A stretch of 64,000 nt of DNA from a virus. The stretch lies in the IMG/VR virus record IMGVR_UViG_3300013126_000029, positions 1-64,000 of that record; one strand, given 5' to 3'. The translations under genes and the position numbers were made by a program. How positions within the stretch are numbered: the stretch's first letter is position 1; each line of letters begins with the position of its first letter. Positions 16,893 to 27,200 of this stretch are shown here, piece by piece. The notes under the pieces are model-generated. The model was given only the letters and a program-made list of their open reading frames with translations, ran no database searches and was not told the origin of the DNA.

Positions 16893-18383
16893 TTAGCGGC
16901 CGATGTTCTCCCAGACCACCATGCGGAGCTTCTGCACCAGTTCGGGGGAGGTGCGCTCGATCAGCATCTCCCAGTCGAAGTCGCCGATCTTGGCGAGCGG
17001 GACGCTGTGCAACTCCTCCAGTTGCGCGAAGCGCACCGCGTTGTCGCGGGCGCGGGCGTTGAGCCGGTTGGTCTGGCTCTTGCCGTACATCATCTCCAGG
17101 CCGATGGCGACCGCCGAGCCGGGGATCTTCCAGTTGAGGTCGTCGAAGGTCAGGACCGCGCCGGTATTGGGCAGCTCGCCGATGACGTAGAACTCGGTCG
17201 GACGCTGCGCGCTGTTGCGCAGGATCTTCACGCTCTTGGCGTCGGCGCGCATGTTGATGGTCAGACGGGCCCGGCAGTTGGCCACGACGTTGACGCCGGC
17301 CGACGCCGCGGAGGGCTGGCTGGGGCCGAAGTCGTTTTCAAACATGACCTTGTACTTGATCACGCCGAGATCGGCCGGGATGTCGATGGCCTCCCACTTG
17401 CTGTTGGCGATGTTGTTCGCGACGGCGACGGCCGGGGCGTCCGGGCGCACGGGGCTGTTCGGCGGGGGGTCACCCTTGAACTCGCCGTGCGTGAGGGCCG
17501 GGTCGAGGCTGTTGTCGGTCATGAACATCGCGATGCCGCCCTGGTGGCGGATGCCGGCGACGGTCGAGCCCAGGATGAGGCCCTGGTCGCCGATGTCCTT
17601 CACGTCCACGCGCTCGATGGGGAAGTTGGTCTCCACCTCGCCCTGGAAGTTCTCGGACGTCTCCGGGGTCATGAAGATCCGGTTCAGCTTGCCCCACCCG
17701 TTCTTGTACATCTGGGTGCCGGCGCTCTTGACGTCGCTGCGGCTCATCCAGGCGCCCCGCTTGTCGATGACCAGCGAGGGGTCGCAGGAGTAGAGCCGGT
17801 GCGCGAAGTCCGCGGACTGGTTGCGGGCCTGGAACTGCTCCAGGAGACCGGAGAAACGCAGGGTCGAGGTCGAGGCGGACGCCCGGCTGAAGATCGTCGA
17901 GATCGCCTTGAGCATCAGGAAGTTGCGCATGACGGCCTCGCGATTGCTCACGAGCGCGTCGGTGCTCCCCAGGATGTTCATGGTCTTCTCGGCGCGGGCG
18001 GTGCCCGTCACCTTGTTCACGAGCTGGAGGGTGACGATCCGCGTCATGAGGCGGGCCAGGTTGTAGCCCGTCTGCATGCCGAGACCGCCCTCGGGGGCGA
18101 ACAGGGTGGTGCCCTGGACGTTGCCGTAGCTGTCCACGACGCCGAACTCGTGCTTGACGCTTGCGGCGTCCACGCTGGGCAGTTCGCGCAGGAGGCGCAG
18201 GTCGTCGCGATCCCAGAGCGCGACGTGCGCCTGCATCTCCAGGTTCTCGGGGACGGCGCCCATCACGTTGATCGCGCGGCTGCCGACCTCGGCGGTCATG
18301 GCCTTGAGACCCTGCTCGCCACCGACCAGGTGCATGAGGTCGGGGGTGAGCGGCAGGTACAGGCCGGCGGGGGTGTTCATCAT
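16893..18383 (-). CDS. Major capsid protein
   Basis: This 496-residue protein directly follows protease and scaffold genes, the classic order. Its composition fits an HK97-fold capsid protein: an N-terminal arm, a long helix region (about 95-165) and beta-rich P/A domains. Near the N-terminus it carries E-Q-G-L-K-A (residues 23-28), followed by 'MTAEVGSRAINVMG'. The same E-G-x-K-A type motif occurs in the scaffold, the protease and the internal proteins, so residues 1-27/28 are a likely propeptide removed during maturation. The ATG at 18383 is followed by another ATG, and either could be used. The mature protein would form the icosahedral shell. Confidence 0.8.
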   Translation of the reverse strand: MMNTPAGLYLPLTPDLMHLVGGEQGLKAMTAEVGSRAINVMGAVPENLEMQAHVALWDRDDLRLLRELPSVDAASVKHEFGVVDSYGNVQGTTLFAPEGGLGMQTGYNLARLMTRIVTLQLVNKVTGTARAEKTMNILGSTDALVSNREAVMRNFLMLKAISTIFSRASASTSTLRFSGLLEQFQARNQSADFAHRLYSCDPSLVIDKRGAWMSRSDVKSAGTQMYKNGWGKLNRIFMTPETSENFQGEVETNFPIERVDVKDIGDQGLILGSTVAGIRHQGGIAMFMTDNSLDPALTHGEFKGDPPPNSPVRPDAPAVAVANNIANSKWEAIDIPADLGVIKYKVMFENDFGPSQPSAASAGVNVVANCRARLTINMRADAKSVKILRNSAQRPTEFYVIGELPNTGAVLTFDDLNWKIPGSAVAIGLEMMYGKSQTNRLNARARDNAVRFAQLEELHSVPLAKIGDFDWEMLIERTSPELVQKLRMVVWENIGR

Positions 18384-18423
18384 GGCGTTCTCTCTCTTTC
18401 TTCCGTTGGAATGGGCCTGGGCC

Positions 18424-19287
18424 TCAGAGCACCGACTTGACGGCTTCGACGGGGTTGTTCAGGCGGGCGGGGGCCTGGCCGCGGTTCGCCCACAACTGCG
18501 CTTCGGCGCCCGTGAGGACGCCCTTCTGGACGGCGAGAAGGAGTTGGCTCTCGTCGTAGGGGCATTTCCCGGCCTCCTCGACGGGCGGCGGCAGGTGCAC
18601 GCTGGGGGCCGGGTTGGTCACGCGGGGGTTGGCCACGGCGATGCCGGGGCCGCGAGGGGCCGCGGCCGGGGAGCGGGCCAACGCCCCCAGACGCTCGGCG
18701 CTCTTGAGCCCCAGGGTCAGGCTGCCGTCCACGCCCTGCGCGACCGCGCCGAGTTGGCGCTCGATGCGGCGCAGGCGCGGGCCGACGGCCACCTGCACGG
18801 CGCGCTCGATGATGCGAGCGAGGGCGGAACTGCCCACCTGGGCGACGGCGACGGCGCCGTCCTGGGCGGCCTTGCCACCCTCGGCCACCGCGCTGCTCTG
18901 GGCCTCGCGCTCGATGCAGGGCAGGCACCGCCCGCACCGCGCGCCCTTGCAGCCCTCGTAGAACGCCTTGGCGCCCTCCTCGCCCTCCTCGTCGCCTTCG
19001 CCTCCCTCGTCGTCCTCGTCCTCGTCGCCTTCGCCTCCGGCGTTGTCGGCGTCGGGCTCGGCGTGCGGGGCCGGCGGCGGGGGCGAGATCCCCAGGCCAG
19101 GCGGGGGCGAGCCGGGGAGCGCGGGCATGGGGCTCGGCGACGCGGCGGGGGCCGGCGCGCCACCGGGCGCCGGGGCGGCTCCGCCCACCGGGGGCATGCC
19201 GGGGGGCATGGCCTTGGCGCCCTCGGGCAACGCCTCGCGCAGGATGGCGAGGTTGCGCTGGATGGAGTCGATGGTGGTGTCGGACAT
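18424..19287 (-). CDS. Probable head scaffold protein
   Basis: This 287-residue protein lies between the prohead protease and the major capsid protein, the usual scaffold position. The N-terminus (about 9-20) is a Leu-rich helix ending in L-P-E-G-A-K-A at 20-26. It continues into a Pro/Ala/Gly-rich flexible part (27-78), an acidic run of Glu/Asp/Gly (80-104), a second E-G-A-K-A (104-108), a Cys cluster (CKGARCGRCLPC) and a helical C-terminal half. Both E-G-x-K-A sites would be cut if they are protease sites, consistent with scaffold destruction in maturation. The Cys cluster is unusual for a scaffold. The assignment is from position, composition and the shared sites. Confidence 0.65.
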   Translation of the reverse strand: MSDTTIDSIQRNLAILREALPEGAKAMPPGMPPVGGAAPAPGGAPAPAASPSPMPALPGSPPPGLGISPPPPAPHAEPDADNAGGEGDEDEDDEGGEGDEEGEEGAKAFYEGCKGARCGRCLPCIEREAQSSAVAEGGKAAQDGAVAVAQVGSSALARIIERAVQVAVGPRLRRIERQLGAVAQGVDGSLTLGLKSAERLGALARSPAAAPRGPGIAVANPRVTNPAPSVHLPPPVEEAGKCPYDESQLLLAVQKGVLTGAEAQLWANRGQAPARLNNPVEAVKSVL

Positions 19288-19297
19288 GATCTCTCCT

Positions 19298-20335
19298 TCA
19301 ACGGGTTGCGGCGGCGAGGTAGTCGCGCGCGCGCGTCTCGGGCCAACCGCAACAGGTCGTCAGGTGCGCCCTGGCCGCGGCGGTGGAATGAAACTTGCGG
19401 GTGCCCGCGATCCAGTGATCGCAGTCGGTCACGTCGGCGACGTCGAGCACCTGGCCCGGCCGTCGGCCCGGCTTGGCCTTGGCGCCCTCCAGATCCTCGG
19501 GCACGGCGGGGGCCACGGCGGCGGCGGTCATGGCCTTCTGCCCCTCGGGCAGGCCCCGGACGTGGTCGGCAAAGCAGCTCTCGCCCACGCCGGCCGTCTC
19601 CGGGATGCCGTCGGCCAGCGCCTTGTAGAACTCGCCGAAGGGGGTCGTCTTGACCGCGGTCCCGCTGTGCACGCCCTGGAGCGCCAGCGCGAGGTGATTC
19701 AGGAAAATCTGGACCGGGACGATCTTGCGCCCGCCCACGATCTGCGGGCGGCCCTTCACGATGGGCCCACCGGCCGAGCAGTGGACCATGTCCGGGGCGT
19801 AGCGCATCCACCCGGCCGCGGTGTCGGCGTGCTCGTTGACGCCCTCGGGCCAGAGATAGCCCTCGGCGTAGCTCGTGTCGTCCCCGCTCACCCGGATCTC
19901 GGTGAGTTTGCCGATGACGTACTCCTCCGGGCTGCGTCCGGCCTTGGCCATCGTCTCGGGGAATCGTTGGGGGCGAGACCAGTGGTTGATGTCGATCCAC
20001 CCGCCCCAGCGGCGCACGCTGTCGTCGGCGTACTGCCGGAACGGCGCGGCGGACACCGACTCGCCTTCGAGGTCCGGCGAGGGATCGCTGAACCGGGCCC
20101 ACAACCAGCGCACCTTGTCGGGGTGCGGGACGATGATCCCGTTGCGCGTCCAGACGTCGGCGCCCTCGCGGCGCTCTTTCTTCAGGTCCGGGCGGTGCAT
20201 CGGAAGCTCGCCCGTCGCGGCCTTGAACGCCTCGAACCCGTCGAACACGGCCAAACGGCGCGTGTGCAGCTCCATGTCCACGTCGCCGTGGTGCGGGCTA
20301 AATTCGACGTGACTCTGGTGTGGGATCGCGTGCAT
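19298..20335 (-). CDS. Prohead maturation protease
   Basis: This 345-residue protein has a segment typical of S78/gp21-type prohead serine proteases. 'AEGYLWPEGVNEHAD' contains a candidate catalytic His at 169, 'MVHCSAGGPIV' contains a candidate Ser at 187, and then come 'KIVPVQIFLNHLALAL' strands as in the family ('S.gG.v..i..v.....l.lt'). It lies immediately before scaffold and capsid. Near the C-terminus it carries two E-G-x-K-A motifs (264-268, EGQKA; 283-287, EGAKA), which fit self-processing. It would cleave capsid, scaffold and internal proteins in the prohead. The ribosome site GAGGA lies 8-9 bases before the ATG. Confidence 0.75.
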   Translation of the reverse strand: MHAIPHQSHVEFSPHHGDVDMELHTRRLAVFDGFEAFKAATGELPMHRPDLKKERREGADVWTRNGIIVPHPDKVRWLWARFSDPSPDLEGESVSAAPFRQYADDSVRRWGGWIDINHWSRPQRFPETMAKAGRSPEEYVIGKLTEIRVSGDDTSYAEGYLWPEGVNEHADTAAGWMRYAPDMVHCSAGGPIVKGRPQIVGGRKIVPVQIFLNHLALALQGVHSGTAVKTTPFGEFYKALADGIPETAGVGESCFADHVRGLPEGQKAMTAAAVAPAVPEDLEGAKAKPGRRPGQVLDVADVTDCDHWIAGTRKFHSTAAARAHLTTCCGWPETRARDYLAAATR

Positions 20336-20419
20336 CGGGCTTTCCTCGATGCCCGGCGATCCGCCATTGGGCCTGTCGGCGACTCTACCGGCGCGATTTG
20401 AGCGCGCGCAAGGGCCTGT

Positions 20420-20638
20420 TCACCCGTTGGGCGTCGATTCTGCCGCTCCGCGCCCGAACATGACGCGCACCTGGAGCGGGAGCGGGGTCTCTGCCTTGCA
20501 CTTCCCGCAGCGGGCGATGACCTGCCCGTCGCGGAAGTGCAAGGTGCGGGCGACGCTGTAGCCCTCGGCGGGCTCGTCACCCTTGGCCGCTTCCACGGCC
20601 CCCAGGCGCCACCCGCACCCGCGGCAGGTGAGATCCAT
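20420..20638 (-). CDS. Com-like zinc-ribbon protein
   Basis: This 72-residue protein has CxxC pairs at C5-GC (CRGC) and near 48 (CGKC) in the arrangement of the Com family: a first zinc knuckle, a short spacer, then 'CGKCKAETPL'. In phage Mu, Com is a translational activator of the mom DNA-modification gene. The TGATG overlap at 20640-20636 couples it to the FmdB-like gene. Com-like ribbons are widespread in phages, so a link to the Mom-like domain encoded nearby is only suggestive. Confidence 0.6.
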   Translation of the reverse strand: MDLTCRGCGWRLGAVEAAKGDEPAEGYSVARTLHFRDGQVIARCGKCKAETPLPLQVRVMFGRGAAESTPNG

Positions 20639-20919
20639 CAATCCCCCCGCGCTGCGCCGCGCTCCAAGGGGTGCACGTTGCGGCGCCGGATGCCGTCGGG
20701 CGCCTGGCCGCTCTGATAGTTGACGCCGCTCATGCCGGGGCGCGTCCAACCGCAGGTCTGAAAGGCATCGTCCACCAACTCGAAGTGGCACCGCTCGACT
20801 CCGGCGCGGACGGCCGGGCCGTGGCAGGTCGGGCATTCGGTGGGCTCGTTGCGGTGGTCCACCTTGCGGATGGCCTCGTGCAGGTGCCCCGCTGCGCAGC
20901 GGTACTCGTAGATCGGCAT
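20638..20919 (-). CDS. FmdB-type zinc-ribbon protein
   Basis: This 93-residue protein begins MPIYEYRC..GH.HE, the hallmark of the FmdB/CxxC_CxxC_SSSS family, with a second pair CPTC near 29-32. Only one other Cys pair-like residue set appears later (a lone Cys near 44 and 56). FmdB-type proteins are small putative regulators and are common in phages. It overlaps the upstream 98-residue gene by one base at the ATG and the downstream Com-like gene as TGATG, so all three are coupled. The target is unknown. Confidence 0.65.
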   Translation of the reverse strand: MPIYEYRCAAGHLHEAIRKVDHRNEPTECPTCHGPAVRAGVERCHFELVDDAFQTCGWTRPGMSGVNYQSGQAPDGIRRRNVHPLERGAARGD

Positions 20920-21215
20920 CAGGTCGCCCTCTTGTCGTGGTCGGCGTGGTAGGTCAGGGTCAGGGCGCGCAACTCCTGGTCGATGGCCTGGAGCGCGCGC
21001 ACGTCGTCCTCGTGCCAGTGGCGGGGATCGTGCCCGATCTGCCGCTCCATCGCCTCTCGTTCCTCGCGCAGGGCCTCGATGCGCGGCCCGATGACCCCGA
21101 CCCGGTGGATGTGGCCGTGTTGCACGGCGCGGCGGCGCACGGCCTCGACGCGGGCGAGGTTCTGCTCGACGCGCTCTCTCGCCTGGCGGGTGTGGTCGGC
21201 GTCCATCCGCGCCAT
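20919..21215 (-). CDS. Small coiled-coil protein
   Basis: This 98-residue protein starts at the ATG at 21215, just past the TAA of the giant 2644-residue gene (a second in-frame ATG is at 21206). It is rich in Arg, Glu, Gln and His in heptad-like order, for example 'RQARERVEQNLARVEAVRRR' and 'RIEALREEREAMERQI', so it is probably a coiled coil. It could be a small assembly factor or scaffold-associated protein. No family is recognised. Confidence 0.5.
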   Translation of the reverse strand: MARMDADHTRQARERVEQNLARVEAVRRRAVQHGHIHRVGVIGPRIEALREEREAMERQIGHDPRHWHEDDVRALQAIDQELRALTLTYHADHDKRAT

Positions 21216-21216
21216 C

Positions 21217-24200
21217 TTACACCGGCGGCGCCAGGGGCGAAGCGGCCTCGTGCAGGTGTTGGCGGATGAGGTGGGCGAGCCCACCCTCGTCCTGGCTTTC
21301 GTCGTCCTCGGCGTACAGTGGTACGTGCAGGCCGCGCTTGCGCTCCATGCGGGCGGCGGCGTCATGCTCCCAAGGGTGGTCAACCTGGAACGTGAAGACG
21401 TCTGGGCGGCCCATGCGCTGCCCCACCCGCAGGATGCGAGCGTTTCGCTGCTTCCAGGTGTGGTAGGTGGCCGGCGTGTCGTGGTTGACGATCCAGCTCG
21501 CGCGGGCCTGGAGGTTGGCCCCGGTGGCTCCGGCGTCGGAGAGGATGAGGATGTCGTGGTCGCCCTGGTCGAACGCCTCGCGCTTGCGGGTCTTGGCCTT
21601 CCCGGTGTCCTTGCCGGTGATGGTCTCGACCCGGTGGCCCTGCGCGCGCAGGTGCGCGGCGATCTGGGCGACGGCCTCGTGGTTGTGGGCGAAGATGACC
21701 CCGGCGCGCCGGTGGGTGTCTCCGGCGGCGGTGCGCTTCTTATGGTCCTCCGCGCTCTCGCGGGCGCCGCGGGGGAGCGGCTGGGTGCGCAACTCGCCGA
21801 TCAACTTGTCCAGGTGGGCGAGCTTGGCGCCCTGGGGGTGCATGTTGACGTGGCGATTGAGCGCGGCCTCGCGGAAGGTCGCCGGGCTGCGGTGGACGCG
21901 CTCGGCCACCTCGCGGGCCCCGGCCTCGTCCGTGGGGGCAAGCGATGCGAACGCGGTGGGCGCCAGCGCACGGGCGGCCTCGACGTTGACCGTGCCGGCC
22001 CGCCGGGCGGCAGAGACCCGCTCATAGGCCCGTTGGGCGCCGTCCAGGGCCTCGGCCTGCTCTGGCGTCGGGTCGATGCGCTCGGTGCGGTAGTTGGGCT
22101 CGAAGGGCATGGGCGCCTCGGTCAGGAACGCCCGGCGGCGCAACTCGGCGCGGAGCGCGGGCCCCGCGGTGGTCGGATCGGTGCCGTAGCGGCGGGTGAA
22201 CTCGGCGAGGCTAGTCTTGTTCGGTCCGTCGCCGTACTTGTGGGGAGCGACCTTCTTGAGCTGGTCGTACAACTCCGAGGTGTCGTTCTTGACCGGGGTG
22301 CCGGTCATGTAACCGCAGTATTTGGCCAGGCGCCCCAGGCTGTCGATGACGCGGGCGAGGTGGCTGTCCTCCTTGCCCTTGCGGTTGAGCGCGACGTGCC
22401 CCTCGTCCACGGCCACGAAATCGAGGAGGGCGTGGGCGTCGTGCGCGGTCAGGGCCGCGCGGATGTGCTGGTCGGTCTCGTCCTCGCTCCACGGCTGCAC
22501 CGCGCGCGCCGGGGCCCCCTGCACCGGGCGGACGTCGGCCTGCCGCATCTTTTCGGCCAGATCGGGGAGCGCCTGGCTGTGCCATGCCTGGGGGGCGTCT
22601 CCGGCCTCATGGGCGCGGTGGATGGCCAACTCGTGAGTTAGGCCGGCCACCATGGGGCGGCCGTTGCTGTCGAGCCGGCCGGTGTGCGCGGCGTAGCTGA
22701 CCCACGCCTTCACCTTCTGGCCGTTCTTTCTGGCCGCGGCGAGACGGCGGTGGCCGTCGGTGACGCGCATGCTGCCGTCCTCGGCCTGAACGACCTGGAT
22801 CGGGGGCGGCTCTCCATGCTCGCCGGAGCGGGCCCACTCGGCGTAACGGTCGGCGTCGTCGCCACGGCCTTCGGTGTTGCCCTCGACGTTCTGCTCGGTC
22901 GTCACCAGATCGGAGGGGTCGAACTCCTGAAGGTGCTCGACGTCGGACCCATACATGCCCCGGAAGGTGTCGTCCACCTTCCAGGTGCCGACCGGGTAGC
23001 TCGGCATCTGGGCCGGGGTCGTGCGGCTGCTCGCCCCTCCCACGTATGCGTTGCGGGCGGCCCTGTCGTAGTCGCTCTGCCGGACCATCTGATCGGGGCG
23101 TACCTGGGCCAACTCGCGCATCTTGTCGAGGTGGTCGATCTCGGGGGCCTGGGCCTTGACCTCGCCGTCGGTGAGGTGGGCGGCCACCTGCTCGCGGCTC
23201 ATTCCCAGGTGCGTCGCCACCATGTCGGTGACGTCGTCCCGAAGGGCCTGGTGGGTCACGACGACGACGTGTTTTGTCGGATCGGCGTAGGCGGCCATCC
23301 GCTCCGCTTTACTTTCGCCGGGGCGGGCGTGCCAGCGCATATGCGTCGGGTTCACGAAGGCCAGAGCCTCCCCTCCGAACTGCCCCTGCACGATGGAAGG
23401 CACTGAGAAGACCCCGCGCTGCACGCGGCCCTGGCCCTTGAGGTCGGAGAACGTCCCGAAGGCGACCGTCGTCTTGCCGTTGCCCGTCCCCAGGAACATC
23501 CCGATCTTCCGGGACCGCTGCCACGCCTTGATCGCGCGCTGGCGCTTGGCGCCTGGCCCCGAAAAGTCGGCGGTGCGCGCATCGAAGGTCTGGCGCGGGT
23601 CGATGATGCCGGCGTGCTGGCTGACGATCTGGGCAAGCTGCCCCTCGGCCTGCTGCCCCAGGGTGTATCGCTCGTCCAGATCCGGCGCGCGGCGCGGATC
23701 GGGCGCGGTTTCGGCGGTCGAGGTGGTCTGGCGTTGCTCCATAGCCCGCGCCTGGGCCTGATACCGTTCGCGGGCCTCCTTGTACGGGTCGGCGCTGAAC
23801 TGCCCGCCGCGCCCGCGGGTGCGGACGGTGGCCCCGGCGCTGTTGCGGAATCGTCTGACGCGATCTCCCCAGTCCGGGTCGAAAGCGAGGCGGTGTCCGG
23901 CGGCGCCGTCGACGGCCTGCACGCCGATCTGAAGCGGGCTGCGGGCGTGGTCCTGGTAGAGCGTGCGGAACTCCTGCACGAACCTGGAGCGCACGAAGTC
24001 CTGGAGGGCGCGGTACGCCTGCGGGGCGCTCCCGTGGCTGGCGACGTAGGTCTCCCAGTCGGGGGCCTCGTAGCGGGAGGCGGCCCGGCGGGCGCCATGC
24101 TCGGCTGCGTCGCGTTCCTGGCGCCAGGTCTTCCACTGCGGGCTCGCCCCGTGGTGGCGGGCCTCGAAGGCGGCGCTCTCGGCCTTCTCTCTGGCGTCCT

Positions 24201-27200
24201 GGGCTCGGGCGAGCGTGATGGTGGCGGCCTGAGCCTGGGCGGCGCTCTGGCTGTACGCCTGGTGTGCCGTGCGCAGATCCTCCGGCGTGGCCTCGTCGGG
24301 CGCGTCGAGGCCAGCGGCGACGGACGCGGCGTGGTGGTGGCGCTCGCGGGCGGCGGCCACTTCGGGGTGCTTCTCGTCCACCGTGGCGTCTCGCGCCGCT
24401 GCCAGCGCAGCGGCGGCGCCTTGGGCGGCGGCGGCCTTGTCCTTGTCCTCGTCCTCGGGCGCGGCATCGGCGGCGGCGCGGGCCGCATCGTGTTTGGCCT
24501 GCGCTGCCTGAACGCTCGGGTGGTCCTCCTGAACGTGGCGCTCGCGGACGGCGCGGTAGGCGGCTTGGGCCTGTTGCGCGTGAGCCTTGGCGATCCTGCC
24601 GAACACGGCCTTTGGATCGGCCACGGCGGCCTGGGCGCGCTCGTGCTCTACGAGGGACTGCTCCCAGCGGTCGTTGGCGTTACGCGCGTCGGCCTCGGCT
24701 TTCTCGACGTCTTCGGGCGACGGCGTGCCAAAGCCGGCACCGCCGAAACCCATCGTGGGCATGTCGAACCCGAAACCGCCTTGCTCGGCTGCGGCTTCGC
24801 GGGGCGGTTCCGGGTGCTCGCTCGTCCACTTGGCCATCACTGTTTCGGGACGCAGCGCCTCGGGCATCTCTCCGGCGCGGCTGTGGAAGTAGCGGTAGAA
24901 CGCCTCGCGCAGGCTGGCGCGCTCGTGGTGGCTCAACTGCTCGGTCGGCTTCCACGCGCCCACCGCGGCGGGGTGGCGCCCCAGGGTGCGGAAGGCGAGA
25001 TCGTTGGCCAGTTCCGGGTCAAGCTCCTGGTGATGCAGGGTGCCGACCTTGCCCACCCGCTCGGCGTGCTGGCGGGCCAGTTCGGTGAAGTGCGGCGCGT
25101 AGCTATCGGCGAGCTGCACGGCGGCCATCTTGTCGTCGCTGCGCGATGGCATGTGCGCCTCGACCGCCTGGTGGAAGGCGGCGAGCTTGCCCTTGGCGGC
25201 GATCTCGCGGCGCTGCGCCTCCCATTCGGCGTGAGCCGGATTCGGACCCGGCTCCGGCTCGGGGTCCCATGGCATCCGCGCTTGGCCGTCGTCCTGCGCC
25301 GCCGCGGTCTTCGATGGCTCCGGGTGCAACTCCTGCCATGTCTGCACCTGCTGGCCCTGGAGATCGGCCTCGGACACCCCGGCGGCGATCCCGGCCATGT
25401 GCCCGCCGGTGTTCTGGAGGTCGAGCATGATGTCCACCGGGCGCCAACCGTCGTGCACCCGCTGGGCGATGTAGGTGCCCATCGCCTCGTGCATGTCGCC
25501 GTGCTGGGCGAGCGCGTAGTCAAATGGCTGGGCGTTGGTGGGCGCCTCGCCCTGGAAACGCTGCTCGGGGCGAACGTCGGTGCGCTCCATGAACCCGGCC
25601 GGGCGCCACTTCGGATCGTCGCGCTGGCCGGTGCGAATGGCCTCCATGTCGCGGTCGAGACGAACCTCCTCGGCATCGACCGGGCGAACCAACTTGCCGA
25701 AGGCGGCCGGCTCGACGGTCAGCCATCCGTTCTTGCCGTCGTGCTCGATGCGAAAGTCGCCGTCGTCCAGACCCGTCGCGCGGGCGAGCCCGGCGAGCTT
25801 GGTGGGCTCGACCGGGCCTGCCGAGACGCGGATCGGGTTGGCGGCTGGGGCCATCATGGCGGCGTGCAGGGCGGCCGACGTCTCCAGGAACCCCAGGGTG
25901 CGGCCAAGGGTCTGCCGAGCCTGGTCGAGGTGGTCGATGCGCTGCTTGTTGAGGGCCTGCCACTCTCGCAGATCGCCCTGATCCTGCATGCCCTGGTGGA
26001 CCTCGTGCGCGGCCTCGTAGGCGTCGCGGGAGGTGTCCATGGCCTCGGGGATGTGGGCGTCCTGAAGGCGCAGGTGGTAGTCGCCGATGGCCTGGGTCAG
26101 GGCTTCGCCCTGCTCGGGATGGGTCTGGCGGATCTGCCAGGCGAGGAGCTTTGCGGCGCCCTCGGACCCCAACAGGTCCACGACGTGCCGGTCGATGGTG
26201 GACCCGCGCAGGATCTCCTGGGCGTGATGGTTGACCGCGTCGAAAGTGCCCCGGCTCATGTGGCGGGCGAGATCGGCGTGAGCGGCGTCCTGGTCCTCTT
26301 CGAGCATCTGGCCGATGTCGCGATAGGTCTCCTCGACGTGGGAGAGAAACGCGCGGGACCGCTGGGTGCGGATCTCGCCCTGCACGGCGGCCACGACCTC
26401 GGGCGGGGGGTGGTCGGCGAGCTGCTGGGTCGGCTCGATGGCGCCGCCGCGGGGAGCTTCCCAGGGCTGCGAGGTGGCGGCGGCGGTGTCGCCGGCCATG
26501 ATGGCGTTGCGGCGCCGCCGGGCCTCCTTGTCGAGGCCCCGCATCTTGAGCCCGGCCTCGAAGATGGCGCGGGCCGTCTGGCCGTCGGTCACGTCGAGGG
26601 ATGGACCGTCGGCGGCCTTGGGCGGCGTCGCGTCGCCGGTGAGCACGCCGGACGCGAGGGCCTGCCGCAGGAAGGCGCGGCGCTGCGCGTCGGTGGCCTC
26701 CCCAGAGATCAGCGCCTCCTCGCCCAGTGCGTCGGCGGCCCCCTTCACGGCCGGCACCTGGTCGCCCACCTGCTCGGCGAGCTTGCGCAGATCCTCGGGG
26801 GCGGCGGTGCGCAGGCGGCGGATTGCCTGGGCGGCCTCGTGGGAGATCATGGCGATGGCCCGCGCGGGCAGGGTCTCGACGTGCTCTTGATTGAGCTGCG
26901 CCAACTCCGGCGCTCCGGCGGCCTCGCGGTGTGCCTGCTCGGTGCGCGCCGTCATCTGGCGCTCGCGGGCGGGGTCCATGAGCCCGTGGTCCACGGCGGC
27001 GGTGAGACCTCGGCGCACGGCCTCGTTGAGCTTCGGATCGGCCATCGCGTCGATGGCGTCCTGGCCGCCGCCGCGGACGGCCGCGGCCATGTCTTCCATC
27101 GCCTCGCGAGCGTCGTCGGGCATGGTGGGCGCGGTGTCGTCGCCTCCGGCCTCGGTGACGGCCTCCTGGAGGCGCCGGAAGGATGCCAGGCGCCTGCCGG

